Origin: a virus
IMG/VR virus record: IMGVR_UViG_3300020573_000309
Location: 1 to 31,054 of that record
Length of the DNA stretch: 31,054 nucleotides
Direction: 5' to 3' (one strand)
The notes below the pieces were generated by a model. That model saw nothing but the letters and a program-made list of their open reading frames with translations. It did no database searches and was not told the origin of the DNA. Numbering within the stretch: position 1 is the first letter of the stretch; each line of letters begins with the position of its first letter. The position numbers were made by a program, and so were the translations under genes. Shown here in pieces: positions 25,221 through 31,054 of this stretch.

Positions 25221-25705
25221 TGATTGTAGGTAGAGGTGATATAGCTTCCGTATTAAACGACAGACACGGGGCAATTTTCTTTGCAGCTGGTGTTTCAAAA
25301 AGTACTGAAACTAAAGAAACGGAATTTCAACGTGAAATGGAATTATTGGATAAACAAGATAAAACTAAATGTCTATTTTATTTCAGTACAATTGCATTAG
25401 ATGATATTAATAAAAATAACGAATATCATAATCATAAACGCAGAATGGAATTACTTATAAAATCCAATTTTGAAAATTATAACATTATTAGAATTGGCAA
25501 TATCACATGGGGAAGTAATCCAAATACATTTATCAATTATATTAAAAACAAAATTAAAAACGGAGAGCCTGTTGAGATAAAAGATGAATATAAATATATG
25601 ATTGATAAAGAGCAATTAGTTTTATTAACGGATAATCTACCATTGATAGGTCAAAATCAAATAAGTGTGTTTGGTAGAATGGCAAAAGTAAAAGAATTAA
25701 TATGA
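25220..25705 (+). CDS. Short SDR-like NAD(P)-binding protein
   Basis: A 161-residue short-chain dehydrogenase-like protein. The glycine motif is reduced to G4-R-G6-D-I-A (VGRGDIAS), AAGVSKS follows as the second strand, and the catalytic set can be read as S56 (FYFSTI) and Y69-x3-K73 (YHNHK). After IIRIGNITWG the usual substrate-binding part is largely missing, so the protein is about half the size of an extended SDR. It could be a reduced sugar epimerase/reductase or a nonenzymatic remnant; the intact S/Y/K triad favours activity. It sits between two transferases. Confidence 0.72.
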   Translation: MIVGRGDIASVLNDRHGAIFFAAGVSKSTETKETEFQREMELLDKQDKTKCLFYFSTIALDDINKNNEYHNHKRRMELLIKSNFENYNIIRIGNITWGSNPNTFINYIKNKIKNGEPVEIKDEYKYMIDKEQLVLLTDNLPLIGQNQISVFGRMAKVKELI

Positions 25706-26595
25706 CAGAAATTGTAATTTGGATAGCACCAACCGATATTGATGATTTAGAAAAAACTTTGAATAGATTGAATGTTGGAAAAGATTATCTAACAAAAGAA
25801 CAATGTGAGAATATTAAATTTAATATTGTTATGTGTGTATCCGATGAGATAATCGATTGGAGTAAAAGTAGTGTTAGTATTGAGGAAGTTACTGAAAAGT
25901 TTTTAAGATTAAAACCATTAACCAAATGGGCAGCTCCTGGTATTTTTGAAACTACAACTACTATTAATGGTTGTACCTCAATGAGAAGATTATCGGGTTA
26001 TTCGGATTCAAATTATTATTTGTGGTTAGATACTGATATTATATTTGACCCATTAACATTGGCACATTCAATAAATTCAATAGACATAATTGAGAATGCC
26101 GGAATTACTAAATTTGTATGTATTCCTGAAATAGTAAGACAATGGGATTCAACTTGGGATTGTCTAGTAAATGAAAATTTTATAAATAAAACCATTGGAT
26201 ATCAGGCAACCAATAATCCACATATCGATGCTACTATTTATGGAGAACCTACATTAGAAGAACTTCGTAATAATGTACCTGGTCAACCATATATGAAATT
26301 CGGTGGTGGTTGGTTTGCATTAATATCAAAGGAGTTAATGAAAGTAATACCATTTCCAGAGAACTATGGACACTATGGATTGGATGATACTTATTTAATG
26401 TGGGGAGCACAACTATTACAAGACCCAATGATAAAACAATTCAAAATAAAAAATGTTGTTGTTTGTGAAAATTATTTTGATAGAACAACTACTTATAAAG
26501 AACAAATACAATTTATAGACAAACGAGAAGAGTTCAAAAAATATAATGAACAAATGTTTTATATAGGATTAGAAAATCTAATAAAAAATAAATAA
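25702..26595 (+). CDS. Glycosyltransferase-like protein, GT-A, with DxD and galactosyltransferase-like C-terminus
   Basis: A 297-residue GT-A enzyme. D110-T-D112 (YLWLDTDIIFDP) is a clean DxD for the metal and donor. The later FGGGWFALISKELM and GHYGLDDTYLMWG (an acidic pair as in galactosyltransferase-like acceptor loops) are the second diagnostic stretch. It overlaps the SDR by four bases and lies two bases before the oxygenase. It is more clearly a transferase than the two preceding ones. Confidence 0.8.
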   Translation: MTEIVIWIAPTDIDDLEKTLNRLNVGKDYLTKEQCENIKFNIVMCVSDEIIDWSKSSVSIEEVTEKFLRLKPLTKWAAPGIFETTTTINGCTSMRRLSGYSDSNYYLWLDTDIIFDPLTLAHSINSIDIIENAGITKFVCIPEIVRQWDSTWDCLVNENFINKTIGYQATNNPHIDATIYGEPTLEELRNNVPGQPYMKFGGGWFALISKELMKVIPFPENYGHYGLDDTYLMWGAQLLQDPMIKQFKIKNVVVCENYFDRTTTYKEQIQFIDKREEFKKYNEQMFYIGLENLIKNK

Positions 26596-26596
26596 T

Positions 26597-27280
26597 ATGA
26601 ATATTGAAAAAGCAAAAGAAACACTCCAAGCAAAGGGATATTGTAACTTTGACTTAAAAGAATTTGATGAAGAATTTTATAAATATTTGGAACAATTTAA
26701 ATGTACTGCAGATAAAAACTTAAAAGAACATATGAATAATTTAAGATTGGATGCAAATTTAAATAATACAAATTTACAAATAAATGAAAGATTTGAAACA
26801 TTTGATTTGGCAAAACAGAAAGCAGATGAAATATTAAATCAATCAAAATTAAACTTATGGCAAGTTTGGTATTTTAAACCTTTATATGAACTTGATAAAA
26901 GAAGTGTGGATGATATTGAATATATTAGAAACGCTTTTATAAAAGTAATTTCTTATTTGTATGATTTAAATGATTTAGAAAAAATAAGTGCATCATTAGA
27001 ATTTACATATTATGATATCGATGGAATGATAGAACCACATAAAGATGCACCTGAACATTATAGTGATAGGTTATGTAATATTTTAATATATTTAAATGAA
27101 ACATACGATGACAACGATGGTGGGTTGTTAGTTTTAAATGATGAAATAAAAGTATCGCCGACCTTTGGCAATGTAGCGGTTATTGATTTAAAAAAATTTA
27201 ATACTAAACATGAAGTTACAAAAGTTACAAATGGAATGGGTAGATATGCATTATTATCTTTTATTGGATTAAAAGATTAA
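26597..27280 (+). CDS. 2-oxoglutarate/Fe(II)-dependent oxygenase
   Basis: A 227-residue oxygenase of the 2OG-FeII_Oxy_3 type. H148-x-D150 (EPHKDAPEH), H205 (NTKHEVTKV) and R216 (GMGRYALLSF) form the full active-site set, on the strand order NILIYLNE...GGLLVLND...GNVAVIDLKK. It differs from the oxygenases at 4157 and 21508. It ends the second glycan run: a 48-base gap with no clear element follows. The substrate may be a glycan or a protein side chain. Confidence 0.86.
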   Translation: MNIEKAKETLQAKGYCNFDLKEFDEEFYKYLEQFKCTADKNLKEHMNNLRLDANLNNTNLQINERFETFDLAKQKADEILNQSKLNLWQVWYFKPLYELDKRSVDDIEYIRNAFIKVISYLYDLNDLEKISASLEFTYYDIDGMIEPHKDAPEHYSDRLCNILIYLNETYDDNDGGLLVLNDEIKVSPTFGNVAVIDLKKFNTKHEVTKVTNGMGRYALLSFIGLKD

Positions 27281-27328
27281 TTTAATAATAAAATTTAATA
27301 TTTATATCCGTATATACAATAATAAAAT

Positions 27329-27703
27329 ATGAAATTTGAAATAACACATCCCAAAATTTGGAAAGCAGTAAATGAAAAAAAGCTTCCAATGAAACATAAG
27401 ATTCAAATCTATGAAAAATTAGGCGGAGCATATCGTTTAGGTGAGGATGGTGGAGAACAGGTCTATAATAAAATGACAGAATTACTTAAAAGTAGAATAA
27501 ATGAAGGTCCTGAAACACAAGACCACGAAGTATCTATGGCAGGTGGTCAATTAGACGATATTATTAGAAACGCAACCGAATTGAAAGGTAAAGTAGGTCA
27601 AGAAGAAATAAATTTACCGGGATGGATTCAAGACCATATTTCACAAGCAATGCAATTTATTAACCAAGCCAACACAGGCTATCATAAATTAGGAGAAAAA
27701 TAA
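27329..27703 (+). CDS. Small phage protein with DHEVSMA domain
   Basis: A 124-residue protein. The C-terminal half, DHEVSMAGGQLDDIIRNATEL and LPGWIQDHISQAMQFINQANTGYH, is a helical module that I have seen at the ends of many T4-like marine phage proteins. Its role is not known. The N-terminal half is basic (IWKAVNEKKLPMKHKIQIYEKLGG). It precedes a membrane-anchored coiled-coil protein, with which it shares one base. Confidence 0.7.
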   Translation: MKFEITHPKIWKAVNEKKLPMKHKIQIYEKLGGAYRLGEDGGEQVYNKMTELLKSRINEGPETQDHEVSMAGGQLDDIIRNATELKGKVGQEEINLPGWIQDHISQAMQFINQANTGYHKLGEK

Positions 27704-28017
27704 TGGAAAATATTTATTCAGTATTAATTACGGCAATAACCGTATTAGGTGGTACGGGTGCATGGAGATATTACGAAAAAAGAGCTCTAAATAAAGAGAG
27801 AGATGATGATTTTGTGAGACACGATTGTAAAGACCGTATCTCTAAATTAGAAGCATTATTAGAAGCCGCTGCAAAAGAGAAAGATGACCTTCGTAATATG
27901 GTGTTAGAACTTACAAGAGAAGTAGCAGCATTGGGTGTTAAAGTTGAATTCCTTACAAAAGAGAACGATAAGTTAGAAAAGGCACTACCAAAAACTAAGA
28001 AACAATTAAATGGTTAA
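27703..28017 (+). CDS. Small membrane-anchored coiled-coil protein
   Basis: A 104-residue protein with one hydrophobic segment at residues 4-21 (IYSVLITAITVLGGTGAW), followed by a basic stop-transfer region and a long charged helix with heptads (ISKLEALLEAAAKEKDDLR..., ELTREVAALGVKVEFLTKEND). This layout fits an inner-membrane anchored coiled coil, such as an i-spanin or a holin-associated protein, but no lysis genes are seen beside it, so the assignment is open. It overlaps the HAD gene by 8 bases. Confidence 0.68.
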   Translation: MENIYSVLITAITVLGGTGAWRYYEKRALNKERDDDFVRHDCKDRISKLEALLEAAAKEKDDLRNMVLELTREVAALGVKVEFLTKENDKLEKALPKTKKQLNG

Positions 28018-28870
28018 TTTACTTAAAGAATTCTTTTTCGGCCAACGATTTGCAAAGTTAGGCGGCCGCAATATTGAATTGGGTAAAGTTTACGGAAACC
28101 CAATGGTAAACGCATTCACACCATTGCAAGAAGAAGAAACCAAAAAATTAAGAATATTTGATTTTGACGATACATTGGTTAAAACAAAATCTCACATATA
28201 CATTACAGGTAAAGACGGAAAAAAATCAAAATTAACTCCTGGAGAATACGCAGTGTATGAACCAAAGGACGGAGACAATTATGATTTTTCAGATTTTGAA
28301 CAAGTTAAACAACCACAAGAAATTAAAGGTGTAACTAAATTATTAAAAACAGTTGCAAACGCAGAAGGAGAAAGGAAGATAGTTATATTAACAGCAAGAG
28401 CTGCATACAAACCTGTTAAGGATTACTTACAAGATATTGGGTTGGAAGGAATATATGTAGTTGCATTGGCATCAAATAACCCACAAGACAAAGCGGATTG
28501 GATTGAAGATAAAATTAAAGCAGGATATAACGATGTCTTTTTTATAGATGATTCACATAAAAATATTACGGCAGTAAACAAACTTAAAGATAAATATCCT
28601 AATATCAAAATGAAGGTTAGTCATGTTAAGCACGATACCCCCGCACCCCCAAAACAATCTGATATGAAATCACAAAAGGATAAGGAAGCAACAAAAAGAG
28701 TTGAACCTAAAAAAAATAATATGAGTTTGAAAGCATTATTACCAAAGGATTTAGATAAAACAATCAAAAATCCAGAGACAGGTAATAAAATCAAAATTAA
28801 AACAGCATTAGGATACGATAAAACTAAACCAGCATACAAAGCGGCACAATTCGCATTAAAAAATAAATAG
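28010..28870 (+). CDS. HAD-superfamily phosphatase-like protein with lysine-rich tail
   Basis: A 286-residue protein with a HAD phosphatase core: D51-F-D53-D-T (IFDFDDTLVKT, motif I), KIVILTARAAYKP (motif II) and DVFFIDDSHKN (motif IV). The core resembles the phosphatase half of T4-type polynucleotide kinases. The N-terminal 45 residues are phage-specific. The C-terminal 80 residues are lysine-rich, with a repeat-like domain after residue 238 (SLKALLPKDLDKTIKNP, ALGYDKTKPAY). An ATG at 28721 in frame could start that domain alone. Activity on DNA or RNA 3' ends or on small phosphates is plausible. It is next to a P-loop kinase. Confidence 0.85.
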   Translation: MVNLLKEFFFGQRFAKLGGRNIELGKVYGNPMVNAFTPLQEEETKKLRIFDFDDTLVKTKSHIYITGKDGKKSKLTPGEYAVYEPKDGDNYDFSDFEQVKQPQEIKGVTKLLKTVANAEGERKIVILTARAAYKPVKDYLQDIGLEGIYVVALASNNPQDKADWIEDKIKAGYNDVFFIDDSHKNITAVNKLKDKYPNIKMKVSHVKHDTPAPPKQSDMKSQKDKEATKRVEPKKNNMSLKALLPKDLDKTIKNPETGNKIKIKTALGYDKTKPAYKAAQFALKNK

Positions 28871-28872
28871 TT

Positions 28873-29319
28873 ATGATATACCTTTTCACAGGTCAACCCG
28901 GAAGTGGTAAAACTACTCTGGCTAAAAAGTTACAAATGTGGTTACAAACTGATAAGAAAAATTGGAGAAAATCCGTATTTCATATTGACGGAGACCAATT
29001 AAGAGAACTATTCCCAAATACAGATTATTCCAAAGAAGGAAGATACAAGAACATTAACAAAGCATTTGATATAGCAAAGTTTTTAGACGCATCAGGGAAT
29101 GATGTCGTAATCAGTTTAGTTAGTCCTTATAAAGAATTAAGAGAGGAATTTAAGTCTCAATGCAAGGTACAAGAGATATATTGTCATACTAAAAAAATTA
29201 GAGGTAGAGAAGATAAGTTTGCGTTAGACTACGAACCACCTACGGAATTTTATGTAGACTTAGACACATCGGAAAATACGGATGATACCTTTAAAAAATT
29301 AATAAAAATGTTACTATAA
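28873..29319 (+). CDS. P-loop kinase, adenylylsulfate (APS) kinase-like
   Basis: A 148-residue P-loop kinase. Walker A is G7-QPGSGK-T14, followed by the APS-kinase-like HIDGDQLRELF and the EGRYKNI segment, where CysC proteins bind the substrate. VVISLVSPYKELREEF is the typical next strand. CysC makes PAPS, the sulfate donor for sulfotransferases; however, no sulfotransferase is visible here. Alternatively, with the HAD gene upstream, it may be part of a split polynucleotide kinase/phosphatase pair. It overlaps the SGNH gene by one base. Confidence 0.8.
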   Translation: MIYLFTGQPGSGKTTLAKKLQMWLQTDKKNWRKSVFHIDGDQLRELFPNTDYSKEGRYKNINKAFDIAKFLDASGNDVVISLVSPYKELREEFKSQCKVQEIYCHTKKIRGREDKFALDYEPPTEFYVDLDTSENTDDTFKKLIKMLL

Positions 29320-30161
29320 TGAATTTAAGTAAAATAAAAAAACTATACACAAATGGTTCCAGTATTACATGGGGATGGCCACTACATGAAGAAAGAATAA
29401 AAAAAGCATATTCAAAACTTGGTATAGATTATAAAAATCGTGAAGATGTTATTTGGCCAACTTTACTTGCAAATAATTTAAAATTAGAATTGGTAGAAGA
29501 TAGTAGATGGGGTGGTTCGGCCGATAGATTAATTAGAAAAACATATGAATATTGTTTTAAAAATTTTGATAAGTTAAATGAAACTTTATTTGTATTAGAA
29601 TTACCAATAGGATTTAGAACAGAATTATTTTCAAATACATTAAATAGAATTATAAATATAACACGTGGTAATATCGAAAATCCAATAGATGCAACCGAAT
29701 CGGCTGATTATGTAGATGTTTATCATCATGTCAGAAATTGGTTTGGTGAATTTGGTAATACACAATTTCAATACGATTCCCAATCTTTAAAACTAATGGG
29801 TTTGATTTCTTTTTTAGAATTAAATAAAGTTCAATATCTAATAATAGATGGTGGTGAATATCAAGATAATCACGATGTAAGTTATTCAATAAAAGAAATA
29901 AACAAAAAATTAAATGTTTATAATAGATTTGTTCAATTTGATGGTGGTAATAAATTTTGTGTTGTAGATTGGTATAAAAATTTCCATAAAAAATCATTAA
30001 CAGATGAAATCGGATACGATGACTATCACCCTGGTATAGGTGCACATAGATTAATAGCCGAATATTTAACTCACTATGTTAACAAATGGCCTAATATTGA
30101 AGGCCCTTTAGATTCTAAAAATATATTTAAAAAACTTTTTGCTAGATTAAATTTAATTTAA
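29319..30161 (+). CDS. SGNH/GDSL-type hydrolase (putative glycan esterase)
   Basis: A 280-residue SGNH hydrolase. Block I is NGSSITWG with nucleophile S15, block II is GG65-66 in SRWGGSADRLIRK, block III lies at LELPIGF, and block V is D234-x2-H237 (GYDDYHPGIGAHRL) with the catalytic Asp/His. This order matches a family that in phages and polysaccharide clusters removes O-acetyl or other acyl groups from sugars. It is AT-rich like the glycan genes, and no signal peptide is visible, which suggests an intracellular role on glycans made during infection. Confidence 0.82.
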   Translation: MNLSKIKKLYTNGSSITWGWPLHEERIKKAYSKLGIDYKNREDVIWPTLLANNLKLELVEDSRWGGSADRLIRKTYEYCFKNFDKLNETLFVLELPIGFRTELFSNTLNRIINITRGNIENPIDATESADYVDVYHHVRNWFGEFGNTQFQYDSQSLKLMGLISFLELNKVQYLIIDGGEYQDNHDVSYSIKEINKKLNVYNRFVQFDGGNKFCVVDWYKNFHKKSLTDEIGYDDYHPGIGAHRLIAEYLTHYVNKWPNIEGPLDSKNIFKKLFARLNLI

Positions 30162-30201
30162 TTTTTGATATACTTATTGGTATAATTAAATAGTTATTAG
30201 T

Positions 30202-30807
30202 ATGGAAAATGAAAACCAAGAAGTAGAAGGGTTTTTCCCAAATTTAGAAAATAGTAGAACTACAAAAAGAGGATTGGGTGCACGACCTTTAATGGAATCC
30301 CAAATCAAAGCAGCACAAGAAAAATCACGTTCGGCATTTGAAGCCGCAAGAACATTGGGTGTATCTTATAACACATATAAGAAATACGCAAAGATGTATG
30401 GTGTATTTGACGACCTTAAGAACCCATATGGTATTGGCATTGAAAAGGCCAAAACAATCAAAAACAAAAAATATCATATTGATGATATTATTGAAGGTAA
30501 ACACTTACACTACCCATTACATAAATTTAAAAACAAACTATTTAATAGTGGATATATTCCAAAAATTTGTAGTAGTTGTGGGTTTAGTGAAGAAAGAATT
30601 ACGGATGGTAAAATGCCACTATTAATTGACTTTCTTGATGGAAATTTGAATAATAGAAAATTAGACAATATTAGAGCATTATGTTATAATTGCTTTTTCT
30701 TATTAGTAGGTGAACGAAATGTAAAAAATTGGTACGCAGAAAACGGAGGACAAATAACAGAAGATGAAGAGAAAAATTTACAGGAGCAAAGTTCCATTCA
30801 GAATTAG
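30202..30807 (+). CDS. HNH-fold DNA-binding protein lacking the HNH histidines
   Basis: A 201-residue protein with an N-terminal helix-turn-helix-like part (EAARTLGVSYNTYKKYAKMYGVF) and a C-terminal HNH-type zinc-binding domain with C123-x2-C126 (ICSSCG) and C161-x2-C164 (LCYNC). In the usual HNH order, the catalytic His of LIDH is F144 and the His after the second cysteine pair is F165, so nuclease activity is unlikely. Similar proteins are common in marine and freshwater T4-like phages. It is probably a DNA-binding regulator. It has its own short upstream gap (30162-30201), and the following gene overlaps its end by 44 bases. Confidence 0.8.
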   Translation: MENENQEVEGFFPNLENSRTTKRGLGARPLMESQIKAAQEKSRSAFEAARTLGVSYNTYKKYAKMYGVFDDLKNPYGIGIEKAKTIKNKKYHIDDIIEGKHLHYPLHKFKNKLFNSGYIPKICSSCGFSEERITDGKMPLLIDFLDGNLNNRKLDNIRALCYNCFFLLVGERNVKNWYAENGGQITEDEEKNLQEQSSIQN

Positions 30808-31054
30808 TTTTGGTGGTGGTGGAACGGATATGCCTGATTATTGCAAGTATCATACTGGTGCTGTAATCAATACCACCATTCGTTTATTCACCCACACATC
30901 TTTAGAATTAAGAGATGATACCAAAGTTACCTTTAAATGGATAAATAAAGACGAATTTGAGGAGCATGAATTTAGTGATGACTTAGATTGTTCATACGGA
31001 TTAAAACTCTTTAAAGCAACTCATAATCACATTTGTAAACGATATAATGTAGAA
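30764..31054 (+). CDS. hddA: GHMP-family sugar kinase (HddA-like), 3'-truncated by window edge
   Basis: The window ends within this gene; 97 codons are visible from the ATG at 30764, without a stop. The opening KRKIYRSKVPFRISFGGGGTDMPDY, containing the PFRISFGGGGTD core, is the hallmark of D-glycero-D-manno-heptose 7-phosphate kinase (HddA) and related sugar kinases of the GHMP family, where the Gly-rich segment positions the sugar substrate. GAVINTTIRLFTH follows as expected. It would make a sugar-1-phosphate for GDP- or CDP-linked heptose. The start overlaps the previous gene by 44 bases in another frame. The rest of the gene would show the GHMP ATP-binding loop. Confidence 0.82.
   Translation, partial: MKRKIYRSKVPFRISFGGGGTDMPDYCKYHTGAVINTTIRLFTHTSLELRDDTKVTFKWINKDEFEEHEFSDDLDCSYGLKLFKATHNHICKRYNVE

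Noticed and set aside
27281-27328. Terminator or promoter in the 48-base gap
   Set aside because: No stem-loop or matching promoter boxes could be seen; it is simply very AT-rich.
30164-30187. Possible promoter before the HNH-like gene
   Set aside because: TTTG is present, but the box at the 19-base distance does not match the other three elements and TATAAT lies at a different distance. I do not count it.
298-30853. Many minus-strand open frames of 60-127 codons
   Set aside because: All lie inside convincing plus-strand genes with known domains. They lack recognisable motifs and are expected in AT-rich coding DNA read backwards.
1-31054. Alternative genetic code
   Set aside because: TAG and TAA both end genes at sensible places, and no key motif is broken by TGA or TAG in frame.

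Overview
The window looks like part of a T4-like (myovirus-type) phage genome. It holds, all on the plus strand, the C-terminal two thirds of a family B DNA polymerase (gp43-like), a sliding clamp (gp45-like), the clamp-loader ATPase (gp44-like) and the clamp-loader small subunit (gp62-like), plus dUTPase and a Cas4/RecB-type nuclease. The DNA is AT-rich. Genes are packed end to end, very often with TAATG or ATGA stop/start overlaps. I see no clear Shine-Dalgarno sequences. Three intergenic gaps carry the same promoter-like pattern, TTTGG-N19-TA(T/A)ATTA, which resembles the primary sigma promoter of Bacteroidota, so a Bacteroidota host is my best inference. TAA and TAG both serve as stops and the standard code fits. 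No gene-free stretch exceeds 300 bases; the longest gap is about 130 bases (22165-22294). I saw no tRNA, CRISPR array or insertion sequence.

Layout. 2-1906: DNA polymerase, cut by the window edge. 1923-7120: a very AT-rich block with two paralogous glycan-type genes flanking a short PLP enzyme and an Fe/2-oxoglutarate oxygenase, then a radical SAM protein; this block separates the polymerase from the clamp. 7172-10280: clamp, a small acidic protein, dUTPase, gp44, a zinc-ribbon protein and gp62. 10320-11204: the nuclease. 11226-18278: two GT4 glycosyltransferases, two small phage proteins (one with a Ser/Thr-rich tail) and five more glycosyltransferase-like genes. 18313-22164: a sugar-biosynthesis module made of an RfbH-type 3-dehydratase with His in place of the PLP lysine and an Fe-S ligand pattern, an RmlD-like reductase, a TylC3-like C-methyltransferase and a StrG/PhyH-like oxygenase. 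22165-22294: promoter plus a duplicated glycosyltransferase tail. 22295-27280: a glycosyltransferase/methyltransferase fusion, three further glycosyltransferase-like genes, a short SDR and another oxygenase. 27329-30161: small phage proteins, a HAD phosphatase, a P-loop (APS-kinase-like) kinase and an SGNH esterase. 30202-31054: an HNH-like protein lacking the histidines, then the start of a GHMP sugar kinase (HddA-like) cut by the window end.

How it fits together. About half of the window is a carbohydrate assembly line wrapped around the replication genes. The sugar-nucleotide enzymes would make unusual deoxy, C-methylated or heptose-type sugars, the many glycosyltransferases would attach them, and the oxygenases, methyltransferase and SGNH esterase would decorate them. 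The acceptor is not shown by the sequence. Virion protein, host surface glycan and modified DNA are all possible, and I favour a virion or surface glycan because of the number of different transferases.
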